The notes below the pieces were generated by a model. It did not search any database and was not told the DNA's origin. It saw only the letters and a list, made by a program, of their open reading frames with translations. A DNA stretch of 7,649 nucleotides from Anaerolineales bacterium (GTDB taxonomy: Bacteria > Chloroflexota > Anaerolineae > Anaerolineales > Villigracilaceae), in contig JAICQC010000232.1 of the NCBI GenBank assembly GCA_025938055.1, forward strand, positions 1 through 7,649, read 5' to 3'. The position numbers and the translations under genes are program-made. Every line of letters starts with the position of its first letter. The first letter of the stretch is position 1. Shown one piece after another: positions 1 to 7,155 of this stretch.

Positions 1-2
1 AT

Positions 3-893
3 GGCGAGACCTCCGAGGAAGAGGAAGTACGCCGCTTGACAAATCAGTTATACGAGAGGATCGATTGGGATTGGGCAAGAGCCGATGGGGCAACGCTCAG
101 CCATGGCTTGAAGCCTGGATCTGGATTTTTGGAATACCGCTGGGAGGGCTACGATGAGTCACTGTTGCTCTATATTCTTGCCCTGGGTTCACCTACCCAT
201 CCGATCCCGGCAGAAAACTACGCTGCGGTGATGAAAGGATATGTCTGGAAGAAGATTTATGATTACGAATGCCTGTATGCCGGTCCCCTTTTTGTCCACC
301 AGTATCCACATATGTTTATCGATTTTCGGCAAATCCAGGATGACTATATGCACGAGCGGGACCTGGATTATTTTGAAAACAGCCGGCGCGCTACTTTGAT
401 CCAGCAGCAGTATGCCATCCGCAATCAGAATGAGTTTGCCGGATACGATGAATTCAATTGGGGAATCACAGCCAGCGACGGACCCGGTCCCGCCACACTA
501 AAAATTGACGGCATCGAGCGGGTCTTCTATGACTATATCGCCCGCGGAACTCCATACGGTCCCGATGATGGTTCCCTGGCGCCCTGGGCGGTAGTCGCTT
601 CTCTCCCTTTTGCTCCAGAGATCGTGCTTCCCTCCATAGAAAAGTTTGAAGAGCTTAAGTTGAAAGAAGATATTTATGGATACAAAGCTACTTTTAACCG
701 CACCTACCCGCATGAATCTGACAGCGAATATGGCTGGGTTTCCCCGTATCACTTCGGCATCAACCAGGGACCCATCGTCCTGATGATCGAGAATTATCGG
801 ACGGGGTTCCTCTGGGATCTAATGAGACGCTGCCCTCCTATCGTTCAGGGACTGCGCAAAGCCGGGTTTCGCGGTGGATGGTTGGATGAATAA
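3..893 (+). CDS. Glycoamylase-like (PF10091/GH144-related) protein, 5'-partial
   Basis: The reading frame is open to the left edge, giving 296 visible residues. Alignment with the complete neighbour at 911-2230 starts near that protein's residue 145, so roughly 145 N-terminal residues lie outside the window. The TTG at 36 is therefore not the true start: the homology EEVRRLTNQLY to EREIRELAEQLY runs upstream of it. Family blocks visible in order are SGFLEYRW.GYDE, PLFVHQYPHMFIDFRQIQD, DYFENSRRAT, WGITASDGP, DDGSLAPWA, SLPFAPEI, FGINQGPIVLMIENYRTG and the terminal RKAGFRGGWLDE. These are hallmarks of the glycoamylase-like domain, an (alpha/alpha)6 barrel found in GH144 beta-1,2-glucanases and in part of cyclic beta-1,2-glucan synthases. 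Hydrolysis of a beta-glucan or related saccharide is inferred from the family; the substrate cannot be read from the sequence. It ends 17 bases before its paralogue. Whether it has a signal peptide cannot be judged. Confidence 0.88.
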   Translation, partial: GETSEEEEVRRLTNQLYERIDWDWARADGATLSHGLKPGSGFLEYRWEGYDESLLLYILALGSPTHPIPAENYAAVMKGYVWKKIYDYECLYAGPLFVHQYPHMFIDFRQIQDDYMHERDLDYFENSRRATLIQQQYAIRNQNEFAGYDEFNWGITASDGPGPATLKIDGIERVFYDYIARGTPYGPDDGSLAPWAVVASLPFAPEIVLPSIEKFEELKLKEDIYGYKATFNRTYPHESDSEYGWVSPYHFGINQGPIVLMIENYRTGFLWDLMRRCPPIVQGLRKAGFRGGWLDE

Positions 894-895
894 AC

Positions 896-902
896 AGGAA
901 GG
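896..902 (+). promoter_or_regulatory. Ribosome binding site for the second glycoamylase-like gene
   Basis: AGGAAGG, followed by a further AAAAGGAA, lies between the stop of the first paralogue (891-893) and ATG 911. It fixes the start at 911 and means this gene can be translated independently of its upstream neighbour. Confidence 0.6.
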
Positions 903-910
903 AAAAGGAA

Positions 911-2230
911 ATGAGAAGGAAAGCATCTGCAAGTATATCTGATGAAAAAGAAGTGAACGAGCTGCTTGATGAACTCCAGCATGACGCCTTCAAATATTTT
1001 TTAGATAATACAAATCCTGAGAATGGGTTGGTGCTCGATAGCACCTGGGATGATTCTCCATCCAGTATTGCTGCGGCTGGCTTTGGTCTCTCGGTTCTTC
1101 TGGTCAGCGTTGAACGTGAGTGGCTCTCGCGAGAAGAAGCTGTGGGACGGGCTTTGAGCACATTGCGGTTTTTCGCAAATAGTCATCAGGGTCCAGAGCC
1201 AGACGCAACTGGTTACCAGGGTTTTTACTATCATTTTCTTGATCCAGCGAGTGGCAAACGTGCATGGGATTGTGAGCTTTCGACGATTGATTCCACCATT
1301 TTGATATTTGGGATGCTCAGCGCGGCACAATATTTCGATCGTGATCTGCCGGGGGAACGCGAAATTCGTGAGCTTGCAGAGCAGCTTTACCTTCGGGCAA
1401 ACTGGAATTGGGCGCAGGATGGAGAACTAACCGTCAGGCATGGCTGGTTGCCGGAAAGCGGCTTTCTGGAACATCGCTGGCAGGGGTACGACGAAGCGTT
1501 GCTCCTCTATCTGTTAGGACTTGGATCATCAGATCATCCACTGCCTCGTGAGAGCTATCAGGCTTTTGTATCTACCTACCGTTGGGAAAATCTTTATGGA
1601 TATGAACTCCTCCATGCTGTGCCGTTATTCGTCCACCAATTCTCACACGTCTGGATTGACTTCCGCGAGATTCAGGATGAGCCGATGCGCGCCCGCAGTA
1701 TCGATTACTTTGAGAACAGTCGGCGCGCCACGTATGTCCACCAACAACATGCCATTCAGAACCCTCATCAATTTCAGGGGTACGGCGAGTTTACTTGGGG
1801 AATTACAGCCAGTGAGGGTCCAGTCTCAGGACCCAAGCCTCAAGAGATAAATGGGCGCACGTTCTATGGGTACCTGGCGCGCGGTGTGCCCGAGCCAGAC
1901 GATGGCACCCTCTCTCCCTGGACGGCGATCACATCGCTGCCGTTTGCGCCGGAGATCGCGCTTCCCACCATCAAGCATTACGCAGAAACTTTCCCACAGC
2001 TGTCCGGTAAGTATGGGCTCAAATGCAGCCTGAACCCGAGCTTCCCTGGAGAGACAGATGCTGATCAGGGCTGGTTCTCAGACCACTATTATGGCATCAA
2101 TGAGGGACCGATTATCCTGATGATCGAGAACTACCGTACGGAGTTTTTATGGGAGTTGATGAAACGATGCAAGCCCATCATTGAGGGATTGCGCAAAGCC
2201 GGCTTTCGAGGTGGATGGTTGGATGAGTAG
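911..2230 (+). CDS. Glycoamylase-like (PF10091/GH144-related) protein, complete
   Basis: 439 aa starting at ATG 911, with a strong purine-rich ribosome site (AGGAAGG at 896-902, 8 bases upstream). The N-terminal block (about 23-143) carries the conserved GFYYHFLD (104-111) and ELSTIDSTILI (122-132) motifs. The core glycoamylase-like domain follows: SGFLEHRW (183-190), PLFVHQFSHVWIDFREIQD (238-256), YFENSRRAT (266-274), WGITASEGP (296-304), SLPFAPEI (342-349), IENYRT (405-410) and RKAGFRGGWLDE at the very end. Family members act on beta-1,2-glucans or other glucosides, but specificity here is unknown. The start MRRKASASISDE is charged and lacks a hydrophobic stretch, so no signal peptide is visible and the protein appears cytosolic. 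That is unusual because characterised GH144 enzymes are typically exported. Tandem paralogue of the preceding gene. It lies 67 bases upstream of the dehydrogenase gene, so a shared transcript is possible but not proven. Confidence 0.92.
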   Translation: MRRKASASISDEKEVNELLDELQHDAFKYFLDNTNPENGLVLDSTWDDSPSSIAAAGFGLSVLLVSVEREWLSREEAVGRALSTLRFFANSHQGPEPDATGYQGFYYHFLDPASGKRAWDCELSTIDSTILIFGMLSAAQYFDRDLPGEREIRELAEQLYLRANWNWAQDGELTVRHGWLPESGFLEHRWQGYDEALLLYLLGLGSSDHPLPRESYQAFVSTYRWENLYGYELLHAVPLFVHQFSHVWIDFREIQDEPMRARSIDYFENSRRATYVHQQHAIQNPHQFQGYGEFTWGITASEGPVSGPKPQEINGRTFYGYLARGVPEPDDGTLSPWTAITSLPFAPEIALPTIKHYAETFPQLSGKYGLKCSLNPSFPGETDADQGWFSDHYYGINEGPIILMIENYRTEFLWELMKRCKPIIEGLRKAGFRGGWLDE

Positions 2231-2297
2231 TAGATCCATGAATAACGACTTCCGTCATCCTTGAGCGCAGGTGTTATGACCCAGGAGTTCCAGAACA

Positions 2298-3311
2298 ATG
2301 GCTAAAGATGAGGTGGATATGCTAAGAGACAAAGTAGTAGTGATTACCGGTGCATCGGCTGGTGTGGGACGCGCAATGGCTCGACTCTTTGCGCAGCGCG
2401 GTGCTCACATCGGTCTGCTTGCGCGGGGAGTGGACGGATTGGAAGGAGCCAGGAAGGATGTCGAAAGAGTTGGGAGGAAAGCCCTGGCGCTGTCTGTGGA
2501 TGTCGCCAATGCTGAAGAAGTCGAGAAGGCGGCGGAACAGGTGGAGCGCCAGCTCGGTCCCATCGATATTTGGATCAACAATGCGATGGCATCCGTATTT
2601 TCGCCCATTAAAGAGATGACGCCTGATGAGTTCAAGCGTGTCATTGAGGTGACATACCTGGGATATGTATATGGAACTCTCGCCGCCCTGCGCCGGATGC
2701 TGCTACGCGATAAGGGAACAATCGTTCATGTCGGTTCGGCGCTGGCATATCGAGGTATACCGCTCCAATCCGCATATTGCGCGGCAAAACATGCTGTGCA
2801 GGGCTTCACTGAATCACTTCGTTCCGAGTTGATTCACGACGGCAGCCATGTGCGGGTGATCATGGTTCACCTCCCGGCGATCAATACCCCGCAATTCGGT
2901 TGGGTGAAAACTCGCCTGCCGCGCAAACCTCAGCCGGTGCCTCCAATTTTCCAACCCGAAATTGCGGCAGAGGCGATCCTGTTCGCCGCAACACATAAAC
3001 GCCGGGATCTGTGGCTGGGGTTTCCAACGTGGAAGATCATCATTGGCAACCGCTTAGCCCCGGGTTATGTAGACCGTTATTTAGCCGACAATCTCTATGA
3101 AGCGCAACAGTATGATGGCTTTGTCAGTCCAGATCGGCAGCACAACCTGTGGGAGCCGGTCCCGGGCGACCACGGGGCGCATGGAGACTTCGATGAGCGC
3201 GCCACGGATTTCAGTTCCCAATTCTGGCTGACAACTCACGCCCGCCGCCTGGGCGCCGCTGGCCTGGCGGGACTGGCTTTGGCTGCTTTGATCGTTTTCA
3301 GGCGAAGTTGA
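2298..3311 (+). CDS. Short-chain dehydrogenase/reductase with C-terminal membrane anchor
   Basis: 337 aa classical-type SDR. TGASAGVG (17-24) is the dinucleotide-binding glycine motif, Arg43 after the second strand suggests NADP(H), and INNAM (93-97) replaces the usual NNAG. The catalytic residues Ser147, Tyr160 and Lys164 (YCAAK) are present. The Asn of the N-S-Y-K tetrad is replaced by Thr119 (VTYLG). After the Rossmann core there is an extension of about 120 residues, with PPIFQPE (215-221), ending in a hydrophobic segment at about 317-334 followed by RRS. That arrangement looks like a single tail anchor leaving the enzyme on the cytosolic face of the membrane. Start chosen at ATG 2298 because AGGAG (2283-2287) lies 10 bases upstream; ATG 2319 is a weaker alternative. 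The stop is only 4 bases before the subunit II start, so it is very probably co-transcribed with the oxidase. The substrate is unknown. Confidence 0.9.
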   Translation: MAKDEVDMLRDKVVVITGASAGVGRAMARLFAQRGAHIGLLARGVDGLEGARKDVERVGRKALALSVDVANAEEVEKAAEQVERQLGPIDIWINNAMASVFSPIKEMTPDEFKRVIEVTYLGYVYGTLAALRRMLLRDKGTIVHVGSALAYRGIPLQSAYCAAKHAVQGFTESLRSELIHDGSHVRVIMVHLPAINTPQFGWVKTRLPRKPQPVPPIFQPEIAAEAILFAATHKRRDLWLGFPTWKIIIGNRLAPGYVDRYLADNLYEAQQYDGFVSPDRQHNLWEPVPGDHGAHGDFDERATDFSSQFWLTTHARRLGAAGLAGLALAALIVFRRS

Positions 3312-3315
3312 GAAG

Positions 3316-4065
3316 ATGAAGGATTTGAACCCCCATAAGCTGCTGAGAAGAATTTGCCTGATCGCCGTATCTGGAGTGCTGCTGGGCGGCTGCACGGGTG
3401 TGCCCTCAAGTCTCGATCCCCAAAGCCCGGCTGCTGAGCAGATTGCCAGACTATGGTGGGTAATGTTCGCTTTGGGTACGATCATCTGGATAGGAGTTGT
3501 TGTACTGCTGCTCATCGGACTCTTTCGCCGTCAGCATAATACAGAGGATTACACCCTGCTTGGGGAGAAAGAGCTTGCCCGCAGCGTCAATCTCTGGATC
3601 GTGGGCGGTGGGATCGTGATGCCCACCCTTGTTCTCGTTGGTCTGATTGCATTAACTGTTGGGACATTGCGTGATATCCCCGTGGCAGCCCCGTCTGATG
3701 GGGTTGTGATCGACGTAATCGGGCACCAATGGTGGTGGGAAGTCCGTTACCCGGAACAGGGTATCACCCTGACTGACGAGATTCGGATTCCAGCTGGCCA
3801 GCCAATTGAAGTAAGGCTGTCATCCAGGGACGTGATCCATAGTTTTTGGGTGCCGGAGCTGCACGGCAAATTTGACCTTGTTCCTGGTAAGACTCTTGTA
3901 TTTATCTTGCAAGCTGACCAGCCTGGTGAATATCTTGGTCGCTGTGCAGAGTTCTGCGGCCTCCGCCATGCGAGGATGACCTTTACCGTGGTGGCTATGC
4001 CGCCCGAGGAATTTACAGCCTGGCTAAACTCGCAGACTGAATCTGCTGTTGATTTGATTCCTTGA
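3316..4065 (+). CDS. coxB: Cytochrome c oxidase subunit II (CuA, lipoprotein type)
   Basis: 249 aa. It accepts electrons from a c-type cytochrome through the binuclear CuA centre and passes them to haem a in subunit I. A signal sequence ends in a lipobox (LLGGC, Cys26), so the mature N-terminus is probably lipidated. Two membrane helices lie at about 46-70 and 93-117. The extracytoplasmic cupredoxin domain follows: the aromatic GHQWWWEVRYP (136-146) electron-entry region, DVIHSFWVP with CuA ligand His175, and CAEFCGLRHARM giving Cys210, Glu212 (backbone ligand and Mg site), Cys214, His218 and Met221. All CuA ligands are present. The protein stops soon after the cupredoxin domain, so there is no fused cytochrome c as in caa3 oxidases, and no cytochrome c gene is in the window. 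It is 4 bases downstream of the dehydrogenase and 11 bases upstream of the subunit I/III gene. Confidence 0.96.
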   Translation: MKDLNPHKLLRRICLIAVSGVLLGGCTGVPSSLDPQSPAAEQIARLWWVMFALGTIIWIGVVVLLLIGLFRRQHNTEDYTLLGEKELARSVNLWIVGGGIVMPTLVLVGLIALTVGTLRDIPVAAPSDGVVIDVIGHQWWWEVRYPEQGITLTDEIRIPAGQPIEVRLSSRDVIHSFWVPELHGKFDLVPGKTLVFILQADQPGEYLGRCAEFCGLRHARMTFTVVAMPPEEFTAWLNSQTESAVDLIP

Positions 4066-4076
4066 CAACCTAGAAT

Positions 4077-6644
4077 ATGAATCCTAATACATCTGAGGTA
4101 CCGCAAGACAGGCACGAATTCCCCAATATTGATGCCGGTCCGCCTGAGACTGTGGAAACGCTAAAACGTGTTTGGGCAGACCCGCCGGGTTGGCGCGGCT
4201 GGGTGGCTGCCGTCCAGAACGATACCATCGGGGTGCGCATCTTGGCAACCGCCTTCTTCTTCTTTATCCTCGGCGGTTTCGACTCGCTTGTGATTCGCAC
4301 GCAGCTCGCCGTGCCGGAAAACACCTTTATCGACGCTGAACTGTATAACAAGTTTTTCACGATGCATGGCTCGGTAATCATGTTTCTCGTCATCCTTCCG
4401 ATGCTGGAGGGATTCACGATTCTGGCTCTTCCCTTTTTGCTTGGCAGCCGTGAGATGCCATTCCCACGCCTGGGTGTGTATAGCTACTTTACCTTCCTGT
4501 TCGGCGGGCTTCTCTTCTATAGCAGCGCATTGCTCGAGGTTGTGCCCGATACCGGCTGGACCGCTTATGTGCCATTGAGCAACGCAACATACTCGCCCGG
4601 TCTTCCACTGGATTACTGGCTGCTCGGTCTTGGTGTGGCAGAGGTCGGCGCTATCGCTGCAGGGGTGGAGATTATCATTGCAATCCTGAAGATGCGCGCG
4701 CCCGGCATGACCCTCAGCCGGATGCCGCTCTTCGCCTGGGCGATGCTTGTCACAGCATTCATGCTGATCTTTGCATTCACTACACTGCTGGTCGCCAGTC
4801 TATTGCTGGAACTGGATCGCAAGCATGGCACGCAGTTCTTTAATCCCAATGGGGGCGGCAGCCCGCTCCTGTGGCAGCATCTGTACTGGATTTTTGGCCA
4901 CCCTGAAGTATATATCCAGTTCCTTCCCGCTACGGGAATCGTTTCCATGATCCTGCCTGTATTCACGCGCAGATCCATTATTGGTTATCCATATATCGCC
5001 ATGGCAATCGTCGCGACTGGCTTTCTCAGCTTCGGACTGTGGGCGCACCACATGTTTTCCACCGGGCTGCCACAGATCGTGCTATCGCTTTTTGCTGTTG
5101 CCAGCATGATGATCGCGATCCCCAGTGGAGTACAGGTCTTTGCCTGGTTGGCAACCATCTGGAATGGACGTCCGGTCTGGAAGACTCCATTCCTGTTTAT
5201 CCTCGGCTTTCTGGTGTTGTTTGTTTTCGGCGGGATCACGGGAGTCATGACCGCAGCGGTGCCGTTTGACTGGCAGGTGCACGACTCCTATTTCGTTGTT
5301 GCGCATTTCCATTACGTCCTCATCGGCGGCGCGGTATTCCCGATCTTTGCGGGTTTCTATTACTGGCTGCCAAAATTCACGGGGAAGCTGCTCAGCGAGA
5401 CACTGGGACGCTGGAACTTCTGGCTGATGTTCATTGGCTTCAACATTGCTTTCTTCCCCATGCATATCGTTGGTCTGATGGGTATGCCGCGCCGCATCTA
5501 TACTTATCCGGCAGAGACGGGCTGGGGGATCTACAATCTGATCTCTACAATCGGCGCGTTCATTCTTTTCTTTGGGATTTTGCTCTTCGCTGTCAATGTG
5601 ATCCTCAGTGTTTGGAAGGGGAAACCGGCAGGCGGCAACCCTTGGAACGGCGATTCCCTGGAGTGGGCTGTTCCCTCACCGCCGCCAAACTACGGCTTCG
5701 CCGTCGCTCCGATTATTCGCAGCCGGCATCCGCTGTGGGAGCAATCTGACCTGCATCGGGGAGAGCCGCGGCTTGAGTCGCTTGTTCACGCCATCGCGCG
5801 CTGGCCGCTCCAGTGGCGGGCGGCGCTGGTCACTGGGACTGTGGATGGGCAGCCCGAAGAATTGTTTCGAGTTTCGGGTCCCTCTGTATGGCCCTTTATG
5901 GCGTCGGGTGCGACGATCCTGATCTTCATCGGCGAGCTGTTTAATTTATACTGGTTGATCGGGCTGGGCGCGCTGGGCGTTGTCGGCTCGCTGATTTTCT
6001 GGCATTGGCCAGACAAAGCCAGGCACAGCCAGCAAGAGGAGGAGGAGTTCGAGCGAACGCACAAGCTTTCAGTGAATCCAAACGGCAGCCGCGCTGTGTC
6101 CCGTCTGGGGATGAACCTGTGCGTGCTAATCATGGGGATCGCTCTGACGACTTTTCTCTTCAGCTATTTTTATATTCGTCTTGAGAACCCTGTCTGGCCC
6201 CCCGAAGGGGTGCTGCTGCCAGAGCTGCTGCTTACGGTCATTGCCGCATTCCTCATGCTGGCAAGCGGCGGCGTGATGAGATGGGCCGTTAGAGCCATTG
6301 AACATGGGAATCAGCGCCATCTCCGCCTGGGTCTGGCGTTCACGTTCCTCCTCGGCGGGCTCGCGCTGGGCATCCAGATCTTCGATTTCACTCGCTTAGG
6401 CTTTGGTGTAGAGTTCCACGCCTATGGCTCCCTGTTCTATATCCTGGGTGGGTTTGCGTTTGTGGTGCTTGTGGGCGGGCTGGTCATGAACGCCTTGGTC
6501 CAGTTGTGGAGCTGGCGCGGGGAATACACGCCTCGGAATCATGTGGGGATTGAAAATACAGGGCTATACTGGTATGCCGCCATCATGATATGGCTGCTGA
6601 CGTTTGTAACTTTATATGGCGCACCTTATCTGACGCAGGTATGA
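4077..6644 (+). CDS. coxA: Fused cytochrome c oxidase subunit I + III
   Basis: 855 aa polytopic membrane protein that reduces O2 to water. Residues 1-550 are subunit I. Haem a ligands are His97 (TMHG) and His412, the haem a3 ligand is His410 (VVAHFHYV), CuB ligands are His275, His324 and His325, and Tyr279 (GHPEVY) is the cross-linked tyrosine. Glu277 matches the A1-type channel glutamate; His402-Asp403 and Arg472-Arg473 are also kept. Departures: Gln353 replaces the K-channel Lys (SGVQVF), and Glu126 and Gly133 replace the D-channel Asp and Asn. A linker with two helices (about 605-640) and an acidic run precedes a five-helix subunit III-like part (about 675-850), recognisable from WPPEG (707-711) and NHVGIENTGLYWY. 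That part lacks the conserved helix-III Glu (Met686 here) and the HGLH histidines. No clear ribosome site lies in the 11 bases upstream, so translation may be coupled to subunit II. The subunit I identity is certain; the pumping capacity is open. Confidence 0.96.
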   Translation: MNPNTSEVPQDRHEFPNIDAGPPETVETLKRVWADPPGWRGWVAAVQNDTIGVRILATAFFFFILGGFDSLVIRTQLAVPENTFIDAELYNKFFTMHGSVIMFLVILPMLEGFTILALPFLLGSREMPFPRLGVYSYFTFLFGGLLFYSSALLEVVPDTGWTAYVPLSNATYSPGLPLDYWLLGLGVAEVGAIAAGVEIIIAILKMRAPGMTLSRMPLFAWAMLVTAFMLIFAFTTLLVASLLLELDRKHGTQFFNPNGGGSPLLWQHLYWIFGHPEVYIQFLPATGIVSMILPVFTRRSIIGYPYIAMAIVATGFLSFGLWAHHMFSTGLPQIVLSLFAVASMMIAIPSGVQVFAWLATIWNGRPVWKTPFLFILGFLVLFVFGGITGVMTAAVPFDWQVHDSYFVVAHFHYVLIGGAVFPIFAGFYYWLPKFTGKLLSETLGRWNFWLMFIGFNIAFFPMHIVGLMGMPRRIYTYPAETGWGIYNLISTIGAFILFFGILLFAVNVILSVWKGKPAGGNPWNGDSLEWAVPSPPPNYGFAVAPIIRSRHPLWEQSDLHRGEPRLESLVHAIARWPLQWRAALVTGTVDGQPEELFRVSGPSVWPFMASGATILIFIGELFNLYWLIGLGALGVVGSLIFWHWPDKARHSQQEEEEFERTHKLSVNPNGSRAVSRLGMNLCVLIMGIALTTFLFSYFYIRLENPVWPPEGVLLPELLLTVIAAFLMLASGGVMRWAVRAIEHGNQRHLRLGLAFTFLLGGLALGIQIFDFTRLGFGVEFHAYGSLFYILGGFAFVVLVGGLVMNALVQLWSWRGEYTPRNHVGIENTGLYWYAAIMIWLLTFVTLYGAPYLTQV

Positions 6645-7048
6645 TGGCTAACATATCGCTTTCTCACTTAAGGCGTTCTCCGTGGGCCCACATGTTAGGC
6701 GGACCCGTGATCTGGGGAATCCATTTTCTGGTTAGTTATGTCTGGGTTGAGTTTGGCTGCGGCGCCAGGCTGATTGTGCTGGACTCGACGATTTTCGGTC
6801 TTACCATCCTGTCGCTGGGTGTGCTGGTGTTGACGCTTGCTGCCATAATTGCCGCGCTCTATGTCGGTTGGTCAGCCTACAAGAGCTGGCGTCGCACCAG
6901 TGCATCGCCGGAGACGAATGAACTGGATGCCTGGGGAATCGAGTCAAGACGGTTCATGGCATTCAGTGGCATATTCCTCAGCGGATTGTTTTTCCTTGTC
7001 ATTTTGCTTACTGGCTTACCAGCGCTGGTGTTGAGGCCTTGTGCATAA
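6641..7048 (+). CDS. Small three-helix membrane protein of the oxidase operon
   Basis: 135 aa from ATG 6641, which overlaps the stop of the fused oxidase gene (ATGA at 6641-6644); ATG 6644 directly after it is the alternative start. An in-frame upstream start at 6590 lies well inside the oxidase gene and is unlikely. Three hydrophobic segments lie at about 17-36, 50-76 and 105-126. The first is preceded by a conserved-looking SPWAHMLGGPVIWGIHF stretch with two His and two Trp residues, followed by Glu37 and Cys40. I do not recognise a named family. Its position, coupling and helix pattern suggest a small oxidase subunit or assembly factor, like the short membrane proteins found in many cox operons. 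His17, His28 and Cys40 could bind haem or copper, but this is speculation. It ends the operon; no Sco, CtaG or CtaB gene follows. Confidence 0.85.
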   Translation: MMANISLSHLRRSPWAHMLGGPVIWGIHFLVSYVWVEFGCGARLIVLDSTIFGLTILSLGVLVLTLAAIIAALYVGWSAYKSWRRTSASPETNELDAWGIESRRFMAFSGIFLSGLFFLVILLTGLPALVLRPCA

Positions 7049-7155
7049 TGAAGAAAGAAAGTACACAGAAGAAATTTAAGAGAATGTGTCCACTCTTGGT
7101 GGGTGGTTATATTGCGAGAACTGCGGGCGCGCGGCACTTCAGCGTTCGATCCTGA
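7048..7155 (+). CDS. Possible 35-residue ORF overlapping the operon end
   Basis: The TAA of the small membrane protein overlaps an ATG (TAATG, 7046-7050) that opens a 35-codon frame to a TGA at 7153-7155. The peptide is basic (MKKESTQKKFKR...) with a short weakly hydrophobic middle. There is no homology I can recognise. It may be a coupled micro-protein, a remnant of a longer gene, or chance; chance is most likely. Confidence 0.15.
   Translation: MKKESTQKKFKRMCPLLVGGYIARTAGARHFSVRS

Noticed and set aside
36..38. TTG as start of the first glycoamylase-like gene.
   Set aside because: The frame is open to the left edge and homology to the paralogue continues upstream of it, so the gene is cut by the window.
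838..1330. Long antisense frames over the glycoamylase genes.
   Set aside because: They overlap clearly conserved + strand coding sequence and their peptides show no family features.
2231..2297. Possible promoter in the gap before the dehydrogenase (TTGAGC ... TTATGA).
   Set aside because: The spacing between the two elements is far too short for a sigma-70 promoter and no other pair stands out.
4985..5465. Antisense frames over the oxidase gene.
   Set aside because: They are shadows of the subunit I coding sequence, with low-complexity or charged peptides lacking motifs.
6590..6640. Upstream start for the small membrane protein, adding 17 residues.
   Set aside because: It would lie within the fused oxidase gene and add a non-conserved-looking extension; the ATGA overlap at 6641 is a typical operon start.
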